Origin: Tolypothrix bouteillei VB521301
GTDB lineage: Bacteria; Cyanobacteriota; Cyanobacteriia; Cyanobacteriales; Nostocaceae
Length of the DNA: 64,000 nt
Assembly: GCF_000760695.4 (NCBI RefSeq)
Contig: NZ_JHEG04000001.1
Coordinates: forward strand, 3,010,452-3,074,451
Direction of reading: 5' to 3'
Shown piece after piece: positions 53,000-63,333 of this stretch. Both the position numbers and the translations under genes were made by a program. A model generated the notes under the pieces. It saw nothing but the letters and a program-made list of their open reading frames with translations. It searched no databases and had not been told where the DNA came from. Each line of letters begins with the position of its first letter. The stretch's first letter is position 1.

Positions 53000-55489
53000 G
53001 TGGTAAAGTTTACCTCCTGGTTCAAAGACAAACAAATTAAGTCGAGTGAATCTGATAGAGAGAAACAGTCACCGCAGCCAAATCATCAGGACGAAAACGC
53101 GGAATCTACTCAGGATAAAAAATCACAAAGCTTCTTGGCAAATGTGAGGAAATCACTGAATGGGATAAGTGCCAAATTACCTGGAGGTCACAAACCTATT
53201 TATCGTCGCTACTGGTTTTGGGCGGGCTTGGGTCTGAGTGGTGGAATTATTGCTGCTAGTTATGGTGTATCGGCAATAGACCGTTCTCTACCTGACAAAG
53301 CTGAACTGAACGCAGTTGTCAGAGAACAGACACTCACTATTAAAGCTGCTAACGGGTCAATTTTACAACAACAAGGAGAAGCAACCAGAGAACAGTTAAC
53401 GCTAGAGGAAATACCGGATAAGCTGCAACAAGCTTTCATTGCTTCAGAAGATCGACGGTTTAGCCAGCATAATGGGGTCGATACTCAGGGAATAGCAAGA
53501 GCCATACTAAATAACCTGCGATCGCAAAACGTGGTAGAAGGTGGTAGTACCATCACGCAGCAACTTGCCAGAATTCTTTTTCTCAAACAAGAGCGTACAG
53601 TTTGGCGCAAGCTTAAAGAAGCGCGTCTGGCTCAAAAAATGGAAGAAGAATTGACAAAAGACGCCATTTTAGAACGGTACCTGAACTTAGTTTATTTGGG
53701 GTCCGGAGCCTACGGTGTAGCAGATGCAGCTTGGGTTTACTATAGCAAACCTGTAAGCAAACTTACCCTAGGGGAGATGGCAACAATCGCAGCATTACCG
53801 CCCGCCCCAAATAACTTCTCGCCGATAGTCAATCGTCAAGCAGCACAACAACGACGGAATATAGTGCTGCAACGGATGCGAGAAGAAGGATTTATTACAG
53901 CCGCCGAACAACAAGCAGCAACTGCAGAACCAATCAACCTAAAAGCAAGCGCCCCAAGGCGATGGGAAGTAGAATCTCCCTACTTTATCAGCTATGTACA
54001 AAAAGAGATACCCAAATATGTTTCCCCTGAAGTTCTGAAAGCAGGTGGCTTAACAGTAGAAACCAGCCTGGACCTAAAATGGCAGGATGCGGCGGAAAAA
54101 GCTGTGGCTAAAACTTTGAGAAATCAAGGGCGTTGGGAAAATTTTAAACAAGCAGCCTTAGTTGCCATTGACCCCCGCAATGGTCAAATTAAAGCAATGG
54201 TTGGGGGAAAAGATTTTAACAAAAACCAATTTAACCGCGTTACTCAAGCACAGCGCCAACCCGGTTCTACTTTTAAAGGGTTTGTGTATGCCACTGCGAT
54301 CGCAGCAGGTTTCAATCCCACCGATGGTTACTTAGATTCACCTTTAATAATAGACGGTTACGAACCCAAAAACTTCGATGAAGGTTATCGAGGTTGGATT
54401 AGCATGAAAGATGCTCTCACCAAATCAGTGAATATTGTTGCGGTGAGAGTCATGATGAAAGTGGGATTTGAGCCAACTATCAGAATGGCTCACAAAATGG
54501 GGATTAAATCGGATCTCAAGCCAATGTATTCATTAGCACTTGGCTCTTCAGAAGTGAATCTTTTAGAATTGACGAGTGCTTATGGAACTTTTGCTACCAA
54601 AGGTCTGCACGTAGAACCCCACGGTATTACCCGCATTCTCGACCGTAAAGGAAAAGTCATTTGGTCTCCAAACTTTAAACCAGAACGGGCTTTAGATACT
54701 GAGAGTGCAGCTATTATGACATGGATGCTGCGTAATGTTGTGGAAAATGGTACCGGTCGAGCCGCCCAACTGGGTAGACCTGTTGCAGGAAAGACCGGCA
54801 CCACAGATGAAGCTCGCGATCTGTGGTTTATTGGTTATATTCCGCAACTTGTGACAGGTGTTTGGTTGGGTAATGACGATAACAAACCGACCTGGGGTAG
54901 CAGTGGAAGCGCTGCTTACACTTGGCATGAATTTATGGAACAGGTGGTCAGTAAAATACCCGTTGAGAAGTTTCCTGAAATACCCAAGCTAGCAGGTCGA
55001 AAAGGTACTATCAAAGCACAGGCTGTTAAACCCAGACGAATAGTAAATCGTTCTGCAGGTTTCTACAACAACGATGATGATGATAATTCTCGTAAATCTT
55101 ACAGGCGCGATCGAGAAAATACCTCAGATGATGGCTCTCAAGAGCGTACCTATAGAAGACGCAGATATAGGAGACGTTACGACCAAGAGGAGCAGCAACA
55201 ACCGCAAGAGTATACTTCAAGACGCAGCAGGCGTAACTATCAACAAGACGACGAGGAAAGCAGCACCTCCAGAAGGCGCTATCGCCGTCGCTACCGTGTA
55301 GAGCAATCGGAATCTGGCGAGTCAAGTTCGCAAAGAAGATACAGGGGAAGCAATTCTGATTCATCGCCAAGAATTCGCCGACGGTACACGCCCGATACAG
55401 GTAATTCCTCAGAGTCTACATCTCCAAAACGCTCTTGGAGAGAACGGCTCAGACCGACAACACCTCCTGCTTCGGAGACAGTACCTTAA
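53000..55489 (+). CDS. Class A penicillin-binding protein (PBP1A type)
   Basis: 829 residues, GTG start with GAGGGA six bases upstream. Cytoplasmic polar N-terminus (~70 residues), one membrane helix (FWAGLGLSGGIIAASYGVSAI), GT51 glycosyltransferase domain (ASEDRRFSQHNGVD, GGSTITQQLAR), then the transpeptidase with Ser423 in PGSTFK, SVN of TKSVN and KTGTTDE at about 598. It polymerises and cross-links peptidoglycan. The last ~140 residues are an unusual Arg/Ser/Tyr/Gln/acidic low-complexity tail (RRRRYRRRY-type repeats), predicted disordered and outside the membrane. Confidence 0.95.
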   Translation: MVKFTSWFKDKQIKSSESDREKQSPQPNHQDENAESTQDKKSQSFLANVRKSLNGISAKLPGGHKPIYRRYWFWAGLGLSGGIIAASYGVSAIDRSLPDKAELNAVVREQTLTIKAANGSILQQQGEATREQLTLEEIPDKLQQAFIASEDRRFSQHNGVDTQGIARAILNNLRSQNVVEGGSTITQQLARILFLKQERTVWRKLKEARLAQKMEEELTKDAILERYLNLVYLGSGAYGVADAAWVYYSKPVSKLTLGEMATIAALPPAPNNFSPIVNRQAAQQRRNIVLQRMREEGFITAAEQQAATAEPINLKASAPRRWEVESPYFISYVQKEIPKYVSPEVLKAGGLTVETSLDLKWQDAAEKAVAKTLRNQGRWENFKQAALVAIDPRNGQIKAMVGGKDFNKNQFNRVTQAQRQPGSTFKGFVYATAIAAGFNPTDGYLDSPLIIDGYEPKNFDEGYRGWISMKDALTKSVNIVAVRVMMKVGFEPTIRMAHKMGIKSDLKPMYSLALGSSEVNLLELTSAYGTFATKGLHVEPHGITRILDRKGKVIWSPNFKPERALDTESAAIMTWMLRNVVENGTGRAAQLGRPVAGKTGTTDEARDLWFIGYIPQLVTGVWLGNDDNKPTWGSSGSAAYTWHEFMEQVVSKIPVEKFPEIPKLAGRKGTIKAQAVKPRRIVNRSAGFYNNDDDDNSRKSYRRDRENTSDDGSQERTYRRRRYRRRYDQEEQQQPQEYTSRRSRRNYQQDDEESSTSRRRYRRRYRVEQSESGESSSQRRYRGSNSDSSPRIRRRYTPDTGNSSESTSPKRSWRERLRPTTPPASETVP

Positions 55490-55697
55490 AGAACAAGGGA
55501 GATAAGGGGGACAAGGGGAATTTTCTCCTTTATCTTCCCCCTCTTCCTTGTCTACCATCTCTACCCCATCCCCCCTCTCCCCCTCCCAATTATCGGAATG
55601 TACGACTTTGGATGAGTTCTACAGAGTAGGCGTTAATGATACTCTCTTCATATAAGGTAGTAATAAGTAGTGTTGCCTACATAAGGAGGGTCTACCC

Positions 55698-55919
55698 ATG
55701 TACTTTTTATTAGAAACAGCAGCGCAAGCAGCAGCAGAAGCAAAAGACCCATATCAATTTCCTTGGGCTTTTACAGCAGTCTACGTAATCGGCTTTATTG
55801 CTGCTGTGACAATTGGTTCAATCGCTTGGTATAACTCCAAGCGTCCTGTTGGTTGGGAAAGCAAGGAGCGCCCAGACTTTGTACCTAAGGTAGATAAAGA
55901 TCCAACACCAGGTGTGTAG
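55698..55919 (+). CDS. Small single-helix membrane protein (thylakoid type)
   Basis: 73 residues with AAGGAGG seven bases before the ATG. N-terminus MYFLLETAAQAAAEAKDPYQFPW, one membrane helix (AFTAVYVIGFIAAVTIGSIAW), then YNSKRPVGWESKERPDFVPKVDKDPTPGV. The shape is that of small cyanobacterial photosystem-associated proteins; a relation to PSII biogenesis factor Psb35 is possible but not shown by anything I can check. Confidence 0.75.
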   Translation: MYFLLETAAQAAAEAKDPYQFPWAFTAVYVIGFIAAVTIGSIAWYNSKRPVGWESKERPDFVPKVDKDPTPGV

Positions 55920-56012
55920 TCATTGCTAATGGCTAATGGCTAATGGCTAGTAGCTAATGGCTAAGCAACTAACAAATAACAATTAGCAATTAGCAATTAG
56001 CAATTAGCAAAT
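55920..56012. repeat. Heptamer tandem repeats
   Basis: TAATGGC copies (55926-55965) followed by AATTAGC copies (55980-56008). Same kind of array as at 49585 and 49826. Confidence 0.85.
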
Positions 56013-56438
56013 TCAATTTTGAACGTCAACCCAACGGCGGTAAAGTTTTTGAATTTGTCTGAGAACATTATGATGCCCATGTTGGGTTGAATCGTTGGTA
56101 TCCGATATTTGTTGTAATTTTGTCAACAGTTTTGCTTCTTCTGTTGCAACTTCACCATCACTGTAAATCAATCCGCCGATCGCCTCGATCAAGTTTTGGC
56201 ATTCTTCTTGAGTGGGGCGTTCCCCCAAATACTCCTTCAACCAATCATAAAACTGTTCTGGTTGCACGGAGACTAACTCGTACAACCAAGGTTGAATTTC
56301 TGGCTCGTCAGCAACTCCCTTCTCTTGAGCCACTTTGCGAAGATATTGCCTCTCTTCTGGTTGAATTCTGCCATCAATCCAAGCCGCCCCAATCAGGATT
56401 TTGACCAAGTTTTTCACGCTACTAGAATTACCAACCAT
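56013..56438 (-). CDS. TerB-domain protein
   Basis: 141 residues from the ATG at 56438, which has GGAGG eight bases upstream. TerB-like helical fold: KILIGAAWIDGRIQPEERQYLRKVAQEKG in the first half and LIEAIGGLIYSDGEVATEEAKLLTKLQ in the second, each with the acidic DG.I.PEE / DGEV..EE signature that can bind metal. Cytoplasmic; often linked to stress or membrane-associated functions. It follows rsmB on the same strand, 39 bp away. Confidence 0.85.
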   Translation of the reverse strand: MVGNSSSVKNLVKILIGAAWIDGRIQPEERQYLRKVAQEKGVADEPEIQPWLYELVSVQPEQFYDWLKEYLGERPTQEECQNLIEAIGGLIYSDGEVATEEAKLLTKLQQISDTNDSTQHGHHNVLRQIQKLYRRWVDVQN

Positions 56439-56477
56439 AAGGTAAATCCTCCGGTAGTTCAATTTACCTATTCTCCC

Positions 56478-57941
56478 TCAATTCCTGATTTTTCTTAAGC
56501 GCACCATAAAAAAGCCATCCATATCTTGTTGGTGGGGTAAAACTTTAATCCAACCTTCTCGAGTGCAGTAAGGATGGGCTAGTGAATCAATTCTGGGGGT
56601 TTCAATTTCCCAGTTTGGATAATCTGCGAGAAATGACTCAATGACATTTTCATTTTCTTTGGGATGCAGCGTACAGGTTGAGTAAACAAGTACACCATTT
56701 AACTTGACAAAAGTAGAGGAATGTGCAATAAGTTGTTTTTGTAGCACGGAAAGCTCTTCGACAGTTTCTGGTTTTTGCCGCCAACGCGCATCAGCATGAC
56801 GGTGGAGTGTTCCCAAGCCAGAACAGGGCGCATCTAAGAGTACTCGATCGGCGGTATTTTGAAACTCGGTAAAGTCACGGGTGCTATCACCGAGATATAT
56901 TTGTATGGATTGTAGGGAAAGCCGTTGAATATTTTCTTGAAGTTTTTTCACACGCGATGGAGTGCGATGTACCAAAAGTGCGGCTTCGCGCTCGCTCTTA
57001 GCGCCTGTACCCGGCTTATCGCAAGCGCAAATTTTTCCCCTATCTGCCATTAATTCTGCAATGTGGGTTGTTTTACCACCAGGTGCAGCACAAACATCAA
57101 TAATAGTCTCATCTGGTTGAGGGTCCAGTAAATGACTGACGAGTTGAGCGCTACTATCTTGTACAGTCCACCAACCTTGGTTATAACCGGGTAAATTTTG
57201 AATGGGACCAGCGTTACTCATCAATCGTAAAGCTTGAGGTAACTGATGAACCCTTTGAAACGAAACACCCGCCGATTGTAACTCCGCCTCCACTTCTTCC
57301 ACCGCAACCCGCAACAAATTAACCCGCAAATCAATCGCTGGAGTTTTGTTCATCCACATACATAATTGTTCTGTTTCAGCTAAACCAAATTGCTCTACCC
57401 ACACTTGAACAATCCAATCGGGAAAGCTGTGTAAAATACCCAAGCGTGCGATCGGGTTTTCTGGCAATTGCAAGGGGATTTTGGATTTTGGATTTTGAAT
57501 TGGGAAATCTTCTCCCCCTTCCCCCCCTCTGTCTTTCTCCCTCTCCTCTTTCCCCTCAGTCATTCTGATATACTGACGCAGTAAACCGTTAACAACACCA
57601 GTTAAACCAGAAAAACCATTTTCTTTGGCTAACTGAACTGTGGTGTTGACAGCTGCACTAACAGGAATCCGTTCTTGATATTGTAATTGGTACAAACCCA
57701 AATGGATAATAGTGCGGAGGTCTTTTGGCTGTTGGTGAGATTTCTTTTTACCAAGTTGGTCTATAATGGCATCGAGGGTACGCTGTCTTCTGGTGCATCC
57801 GTATACCAATTCCGTCACAAGACGACGATCCATATCAGGTAAATTAACTTTTTGCAGTACGCGATCGAGGGCAATATCAACATAAGCCCCTTTATGAATA
57901 TCTCGCAGTGCAGTAAAAGCTAATTGACGGGAAGAAATCAT
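56478..57941 (-). CDS. rsmB: 16S rRNA m5C967 methyltransferase RsmB
   Basis: 487 residues from the ATG at 57941. N-terminal NusB-like domain (RQLAFTALRDIHKGAYVDIALDRVL ... AAVNTTVQLAKENGFSGLTGVVNGLLR), then the SAM-dependent domain: VCAAPGGKTTHIAELM, LLDAPCSGLGTLHRHADARWRQ and the catalytic YSTCTLHPKENE. Two stretches do not belong to the family: a charged/low-complexity insert (GKEEREKDRGGEGGEDFPIQNPKSK, minus-strand codons near 57475-57556), and 17 residues after ICACD (KPGTGAKSEREAALLVH, 56967-57017) that break the SAM-binding beta strand. Both look like translated intergenic repeats. Confidence 0.93.
   Translation of the reverse strand: MISSRQLAFTALRDIHKGAYVDIALDRVLQKVNLPDMDRRLVTELVYGCTRRQRTLDAIIDQLGKKKSHQQPKDLRTIIHLGLYQLQYQERIPVSAAVNTTVQLAKENGFSGLTGVVNGLLRQYIRMTEGKEEREKDRGGEGGEDFPIQNPKSKIPLQLPENPIARLGILHSFPDWIVQVWVEQFGLAETEQLCMWMNKTPAIDLRVNLLRVAVEEVEAELQSAGVSFQRVHQLPQALRLMSNAGPIQNLPGYNQGWWTVQDSSAQLVSHLLDPQPDETIIDVCAAPGGKTTHIAELMADRGKICACDKPGTGAKSEREAALLVHRTPSRVKKLQENIQRLSLQSIQIYLGDSTRDFTEFQNTADRVLLDAPCSGLGTLHRHADARWRQKPETVEELSVLQKQLIAHSSTFVKLNGVLVYSTCTLHPKENENVIESFLADYPNWEIETPRIDSLAHPYCTREGWIKVLPHQQDMDGFFMVRLRKIRN
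56967..57017 (-). repeat. In-frame repeat-derived insertion in rsmB
   Basis: 51 bp encoding 17 residues between ACD and RTPSRVKKLQENI; without it the text reads ACDRTPSRVKKL, close to the family's ACDRxxxRLKKL. The GC-rich, GCGCGAAGCC-type sequence is like intergenic repeats elsewhere. Confidence 0.6.
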
Positions 57942-58097
57942 TGTCAAATGTATGTAAATTTTAAAATTTCCGATTGTTCTTTAGGGTAGCAAATACTTCA
58001 GCAGGATTTTAAATAGGCAAAAAAATTTCTTAAGGAAGAATTAGATACTTAACCAATCTGTTTTAAAGGTCGCTTGGGGTTGAGAGATCGGCTTAAA

Positions 58098-58122
58098 GCC
58101 GTTCCTAACTGGTAGGAACGGC
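58098..58122. repeat. Perfect 10-bp inverted repeat
   Basis: GCCGTTCCTA (58098-58107), loop ACTGG, TAGGAACGGC (58113-58122), preceded by CGGCTTAAAGCCG. It lies between the invertase and rsmB; may be a terminator of the invertase gene (minus strand) or a repeat unit. Confidence 0.6.
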
Positions 58123-58212
58123 TGCGAGAATTTGTTGATGAAATTCTCAAAGATATGGACAAACAGTAAGTTATGAGTAGCTTTATCCGAAATTAAGTAA
58201 CAGCTTCAAACC

Positions 58213-59661
58213 CTAACCAAGAATCATAGTATCAGCATGAGCGAGTTCAAACTCACAAGCTCTAGAAGTCTGTTCTACAGAAAATGGTTCAAAAGTTACA
58301 AGTGGTAAAAGTGTGGGATTTTGCAATAATTCTTTTGCAAGCAAGAATCCAGCAATTGTCCAAGTTTGATATTTCCTAGCTTGTTTGCCAATTAACCGAC
58401 CTTTCTTACCGTCGTAATACTCCGGCCACTCATCATAATGGAGCCTAGCCTGTGCAATTTCAAGCGCTCTATTTGCCAGTTCCGGTCTATTTGTTTTCAC
58501 AGCAGCTGCTGATAATAACCACAATAAAACAGGCCAACTGCCGCCATTATGATAAGACCAGGGAATGTTTTTGGGGTCACATCCAGTAACAATTTTATAC
58601 TCTTCGTCTTTTAAAGCGGGGAAACAAATTTTCACTGGCATATCTCCCACTAGGTCTTCCCAACGTTCGTCGAAAAGATTCATAATGGCTTGCGATTGTT
58701 CTTCACTTGCAAGATCTGAGATAACGGCCACTAAATTTCCTAAAGTAAAGAAGCGAGTATCTAGCTGAGACGGTCCAACATTACCTACTAGATAACCGCC
58801 TTTTCTTGGCAACCACTTGTCCAATTCATAGTATGGTAAAGAATCAGCATATATATTGAAGAGGTTGACTGCTGCTTTGCCGTACTCTTCACTCTTGAAG
58901 CGATAAATTTTGTTCAAGCAATTCAAATCCATCCAATAATGCTGGCGGATGTGAACGCGTAAGAGTGGTAAGCGATTATCAATAGCTTCCACAATATCTT
59001 CGTTACCTTGGCAAATTAGGAGTTCTCTTGCTGAACGTAATGCAGCAAAAAATAAAGCCTGAATTTCTAAAGGATGCCCGTAGATACCCATACGACGATC
59101 GATCATACAAGCACCATCTGGCACCAATAAGGTTGGATACATATCAAACCTTGTCGCCAAGCACAGTTCCATAATTAACCGGATACCATGTTGAAATTCA
59201 GGTTGATAGGCTAAAGAAAAATCTTTTGTAGCTACTACATAAGCACGTAATAAAATCACCCACCAAAGGCAAGAATCGACTGGCGTGACTCGAGCAATAG
59301 CGTGTTCGCCAAAATCGGGTTCTAGATATTCTTCTCCACCCTCTGAGACAACCTTGAAGCTAGCTGGCATCAGACCCCGACCTGGCTTGTAAGCATTTAA
59401 CTGCCTTTCCTTTGGCTGTAACTTTAAGGTTTCCTCTAGAAAATTACGAACAATATCTGTTCTTCCTTTAGTCAGAAAAATTAGAGCTGAGGATACGAAA
59501 TCACGAACAAAGCATTGGTCATAATTTAATGCTTCTACTGAGCTATCATAAGCGGCTACTGTTCCTACAGGACGCCCTTTATAGTAAAGAATGGAATTTT
59601 CTAATGCTTTCCAAGCCTCACTCTCTATGTTTTCACTTGGAACAAAATCATCTAAATACAT
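58213..59661 (-). CDS. invB: Neutral/alkaline invertase (GH100)
   Basis: 482 residues, full length for the cyanobacterial enzyme. Family stretches: [102 protein letters not shown]. The (alpha/alpha)6 barrel hydrolyses sucrose to glucose and fructose in the cytoplasm; in heterocystous cyanobacteria such enzymes feed heterocysts or mobilise sucrose. Monocistronic. Confidence 0.96.
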   Translation of the reverse strand: MYLDDFVPSENIESEAWKALENSILYYKGRPVGTVAAYDSSVEALNYDQCFVRDFVSSALIFLTKGRTDIVRNFLEETLKLQPKERQLNAYKPGRGLMPASFKVVSEGGEEYLEPDFGEHAIARVTPVDSCLWWVILLRAYVVATKDFSLAYQPEFQHGIRLIMELCLATRFDMYPTLLVPDGACMIDRRMGIYGHPLEIQALFFAALRSARELLICQGNEDIVEAIDNRLPLLRVHIRQHYWMDLNCLNKIYRFKSEEYGKAAVNLFNIYADSLPYYELDKWLPRKGGYLVGNVGPSQLDTRFFTLGNLVAVISDLASEEQSQAIMNLFDERWEDLVGDMPVKICFPALKDEEYKIVTGCDPKNIPWSYHNGGSWPVLLWLLSAAAVKTNRPELANRALEIAQARLHYDEWPEYYDGKKGRLIGKQARKYQTWTIAGFLLAKELLQNPTLLPLVTFEPFSVEQTSRACEFELAHADTMILG

Positions 59662-61398
59662 TGTCAGAACAACTCCAATGGTTTGGTAAATGGGTAGTGA
59701 GAGGTATTGTGGTATCTACTGCTATTTAGATCATAACAATGATGATTTGTTCAATAGCAAATACAACAATCTGCTGGGGATTAACAACAGCAGCAACAGC
59801 TTCAATTACCGCTCTTTTGGCGGCATAATTGATAGTTATTTGCTTTTGTAAATAGGCTTCCTGTTAGTTAAAGCTGTTTTTTTCATATCAAACGATCGCA
59901 TAAACTTTAGTTATCCATGATATGTTGTTACGTTCAAACGTTAGAAACATTTTTTACTTAACAAAAACATACTTTAAATACTATGCAATCTTTCAAGGAA
60001 TTAGTGACTTTATTTTAAGTATTTTTACTTAAAAGGATAAAGTTTACTGAGAGTACATAATGAAATAATATTTCCATGCCTATAGATAAGAATTTATAAC
60101 GAATTTTTGTTGGATGCAATATGGTTTTTGAAGTTCATAACTCTTACTGCTTAAAAAAATACATATTCTACCTCAAATATATTGATTTAGGAACTAACAT
60201 AGTTCTGTTTATTTTTGCCTAACAACTTCTCTCATAATTGAAAAACATTTGTTAACAGTTAATTTTTTTGTCAAAAGTTAATTGCTAACAGTGGATAATT
60301 TCGCGCTACTCCAGCATCACTGTTAATTTTGAGGTTTTTTCAGCTACAACTACAAAACCCACCAATACCAATCGGCGGGCAAAAATGCCACAATGACAAC
60401 ACTTGATGGAAGTCAAACTAAGTAACACGGTTTTGAGTGTAGATGTTACCCGCAAAGATCGATAGCAGATGAATATGTTCGGCTTTCTTTTTAAAGATGT
60501 TGCTATAAGAGCTATTCTCTTTTACCAAAGGATAGAAGAAGCCTATTGTACAGCTTCTCTTAAATACAAAATGTCACAAAGAAACCGACATCTAAATCGT
60601 GAACTGTGCTACATAACCACTGTTTGGATGTAGATAGTACAAGTATTCTATCGGCTGTAGCTGTGTAACATTTTGGGAATCGGGAATATAAACTGTAGCC
60701 AGCTACACAGATTTTACACCAGATATACCTGTTGAACTATATCAACAATATAAATTTTTCATCATCCTCAGTAAGGTAATTGTAAATTTTATACATTTAT
60801 TATAGTTGGTACTTGTCGCTATACCTCAGTAATACTTCGGAAATTTTTCCGGATTCCTGTTAAAGTTTCTGTAATTCATAATATCGGATTTTTTATATCT
60901 ATACAATCTGGAAGATTGAGAAGTCTGTTTGACCGTCAATTCTTCCTCTTGTTCTTGAAATAAGTGTGAAAAGAGTTCTCGCTTGACATATTAAAAGCAT
61001 AATAAATCTCTGACAATTAACAAGCTTAAAAGTTTGGAAAATGACAGCATATATTATTGACATGAGTAATAGTATATATGGATAATTTTTATGCAAAAGC
61101 ATAGAAAATTTAAAGTTTGATTTGTTTTTTTATATCTTTATATAATACAATCATTATAATAATAATTTTTCTTAAACAAGAAGGAGTTTAATTTACATTT
61201 CTATCTTTAAGCTTTCAAATTTTCCAGGAAAAGGGTAGGATTTTCCTACTTTTTTTGGAGTTTATCCATAACGTTAAAAATTAGTTAAAAACTGGTAAAA
61301 ATTATATTCATCCAGTCACTTACTTAAAAAGCCCTAAAATCTAAAGCCATAGCACTTCGATTTGTCAGATTCACAAAAAGATTGCAAAGGTCAAATTT
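59662..61398. other. 1.7-kb AT-rich gene-free region
   Basis: No reading frame with coding character was found on either strand; 60899-61102 (minus) is AT-rich and has no ribosome site. A strong terminator stands near its right end (61235-61256), so something may be transcribed rightward before the next gene. No known RNA family recognised. Confidence 0.45.
61235..61256 (+). terminator. Intrinsic terminator without an obvious upstream gene
   Basis: GTAGGA (61235-61240), loop TTT, TCCTAC (61244-61249), then seven T. An AAGGAG about 60 bases upstream is not followed by an ATG. It implies a short untranslated transcript or an attenuated leader of the gene starting at 61399. Confidence 0.75.
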
Positions 61399-62484
61399 AT
61401 GTTAAAAACTTCCCAGGCTAGAAAAACTTACTCTGTTGAAAATTTGCTTAAACTGTGGTTGCAGCGTTTTACAATTAATACAATTTCTCTATCCATAGAC
61501 AAGCATCTATCTTATGAGGATTTATTAAAAGCTAACTCATCACAAGGTAGAACACTTACAGTTGCAAAACTAAAGGATACAGTCTTAGATATTAATTGTC
61601 AAATGGCATGGATTCAAACAAAAGATCTTTATGGTTATATTCCTAACATTTTTGATTTAAACGAAGCGAGGCGAATAACTCAATTTGCTTTTCGCGTATA
61701 CCGGAAATTGCTAGAAGTTTATCAACAACATTTTATAGAAGAGACTGTACACGCAACAGAAGAAAAAACCTCTCTACCTATATGGGGTATAGCAGAACTT
61801 GAACAGTTGTTATACGAACTAGAACCAACATTGATGGTTTTTCAGGAACAACACGTAATATCTAAAGACTGGCGTGCGCTTGGTTTTATGACTTCGCAGT
61901 TGAACTTCAGCAACCAGTTAATTTTAAAAAAACTTGCACCAGCGGAAAAAGTGCTCCTGACACCTTACCTTAAGTTTGTTGAAGAACAAGTTGCAATGCC
62001 TTGGCAAAGAGTTTGTCACTCTGCAGCCAAGCACGAGCAAGGCTCTCCGATGATAGCACTTGTTGAACAAATGCTACCTGAATCTGAAAACATCGCTCAA
62101 AGTGTTTATCGCCGACTCACTGAATTATTGCCCAACCATCAAAGTCGTAGGGGTGGGTTGGGAGATCCAGGAATTACTCACTCCTGTCTTCGCGACTTGA
62201 ATATGTTCCAAGCTTACCTTTGGCTGTGTTTGTTAGAAAAAAGTGTTGCTCCGCTCGAACAGGAACTCCTTCCTTTATGCGTTATGGTTGTCCAAGGTGT
62301 AGACATTCCATGGGAGTTGACAAAGCAATGGTGCCAAATTCTAGGAGAAGAAATTGCCACCCGTATTCAGTCAGAACAGAGAGATTTATTAAAACCTTAC
62401 ATTCAAGCAATGCAGCAAATATTTTTTGAGGAACGTCAGCGTTTGCTTTGTCCGGTAGCACTAGAAACTGTTTCAGAATTGTAA
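61399..62484 (+). CDS. Hypothetical protein
   Basis: 361 residues, soluble, mostly helical by composition. N-terminus basic (KTSQARKTYSVENLLKLWLQRF). No signal peptide, membrane segment or recognised catalytic motif. A long helical stretch around residues 95-125 (LNEARRITQFAFRVYRKLLEVYQQHF) and a tail ILGEEIATRIQSEQRDLLKPYIQAMQQIF. Lies 142 bp after an intrinsic terminator. Confidence 0.65.
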   Translation: MLKTSQARKTYSVENLLKLWLQRFTINTISLSIDKHLSYEDLLKANSSQGRTLTVAKLKDTVLDINCQMAWIQTKDLYGYIPNIFDLNEARRITQFAFRVYRKLLEVYQQHFIEETVHATEEKTSLPIWGIAELEQLLYELEPTLMVFQEQHVISKDWRALGFMTSQLNFSNQLILKKLAPAEKVLLTPYLKFVEEQVAMPWQRVCHSAAKHEQGSPMIALVEQMLPESENIAQSVYRRLTELLPNHQSRRGGLGDPGITHSCLRDLNMFQAYLWLCLLEKSVAPLEQELLPLCVMVVQGVDIPWELTKQWCQILGEEIATRIQSEQRDLLKPYIQAMQQIFFEERQRLLCPVALETVSEL

Positions 62485-62527
62485 GGATGGATTGGGGACG
62501 AATACTCGTCCCGGTTAATTGATAAAA

Positions 62528-63118
62528 CTACTTGAGCCAGCGTTTAGTGACTTCAGCAATACGTTGTCCAAATCGTTCTGCTGTTAAGCGATCGCCAGGG
62601 TCAAGTACAGCTTCTTTACCACTCATATCTATCTGACTTTGACCCATTGCGCCAAGAAATCCTCCAAGTCTATTGACTCCATCGTCTTTACCAAGTAAAA
62701 AGCTTTGCAAGTCCCCCAAATTTACCCAAATCATACCGTGTTGAGCGGCATTAGTGACCAAATATAAGAGTGTTCCTTGTTTATCACCACTTGGCGAGCT
62801 AGAGTGAGTGAAACCAGCAGCAAGTTTATCTTTCCATCCATGATGGAACCAAATTGTACTGGCTGCATCGATAAACGCCTTGAATTGAGCTGCAACCCCA
62901 CCCATATAGGTTGGTGAACCAAATACGATGGCATCAGACTGATTCAGCTTTTCTATTATTGCATCGTCTTTCCAACGACCATTTACAATTTGCTCCCCGA
63001 CAATCCGTAACACTTCGACAGTTGTGCCTTCAATTTTACCAGCACCTTCAGCAACTGCTTGTGCCATTAGATGAGTATGACCTGAACCAGAAAAGTAGAC
63101 AATCGCAACGGTGGACAT
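62528..63118 (-). CDS. WrbA-like flavodoxin-fold NAD(P)H:quinone oxidoreductase
   Basis: 196 residues from the Met that begins MSTVAIVYFSGSGHTHLMAQAV (a TTG five codons earlier is in frame). The FMN phosphate loop is SGSGHT; GSPTYMGGVAAQFKAFIDAAS and a WKDKLAAGFTHSSSPSGDKQGTLLYLVTNAAQHGMIWV segment are typical of the WrbA/flavodoxin_2 family. Probably a two-electron quinone reductase in oxidative-stress defence. Converges on the 61399 gene, 43 bp from its stop. Confidence 0.88.
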   Translation of the reverse strand: MSTVAIVYFSGSGHTHLMAQAVAEGAGKIEGTTVEVLRIVGEQIVNGRWKDDAIIEKLNQSDAIVFGSPTYMGGVAAQFKAFIDAASTIWFHHGWKDKLAAGFTHSSSPSGDKQGTLLYLVTNAAQHGMIWVNLGDLQSFLLGKDDGVNRLGGFLGAMGQSQIDMSGKEAVLDPGDRLTAERFGQRIAEVTKRWLK

Positions 63119-63333
63119 GGGACACTTGCTCAATTGTAATTATAATGAATATCATACGCAGTCTTGATAACAGAGTAAATAGCACCAATCTACTGGCAAA
63201 CACTTTATGCTTTATCACTAAGTTAGTGAGAAAAAACCAAACTATGTAACAAAAAGTAAAATCTTTGTATTTGGCTCGAAGTAACGCTTCAGCCTATGCA
63301 TTGCAACTACATACTAGTAATGATTATTTGTAC

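Noticed and set aside
60899..61102. 67-codon minus-strand frame
   Set aside because: AT-rich, no ribosome site, no coding character.
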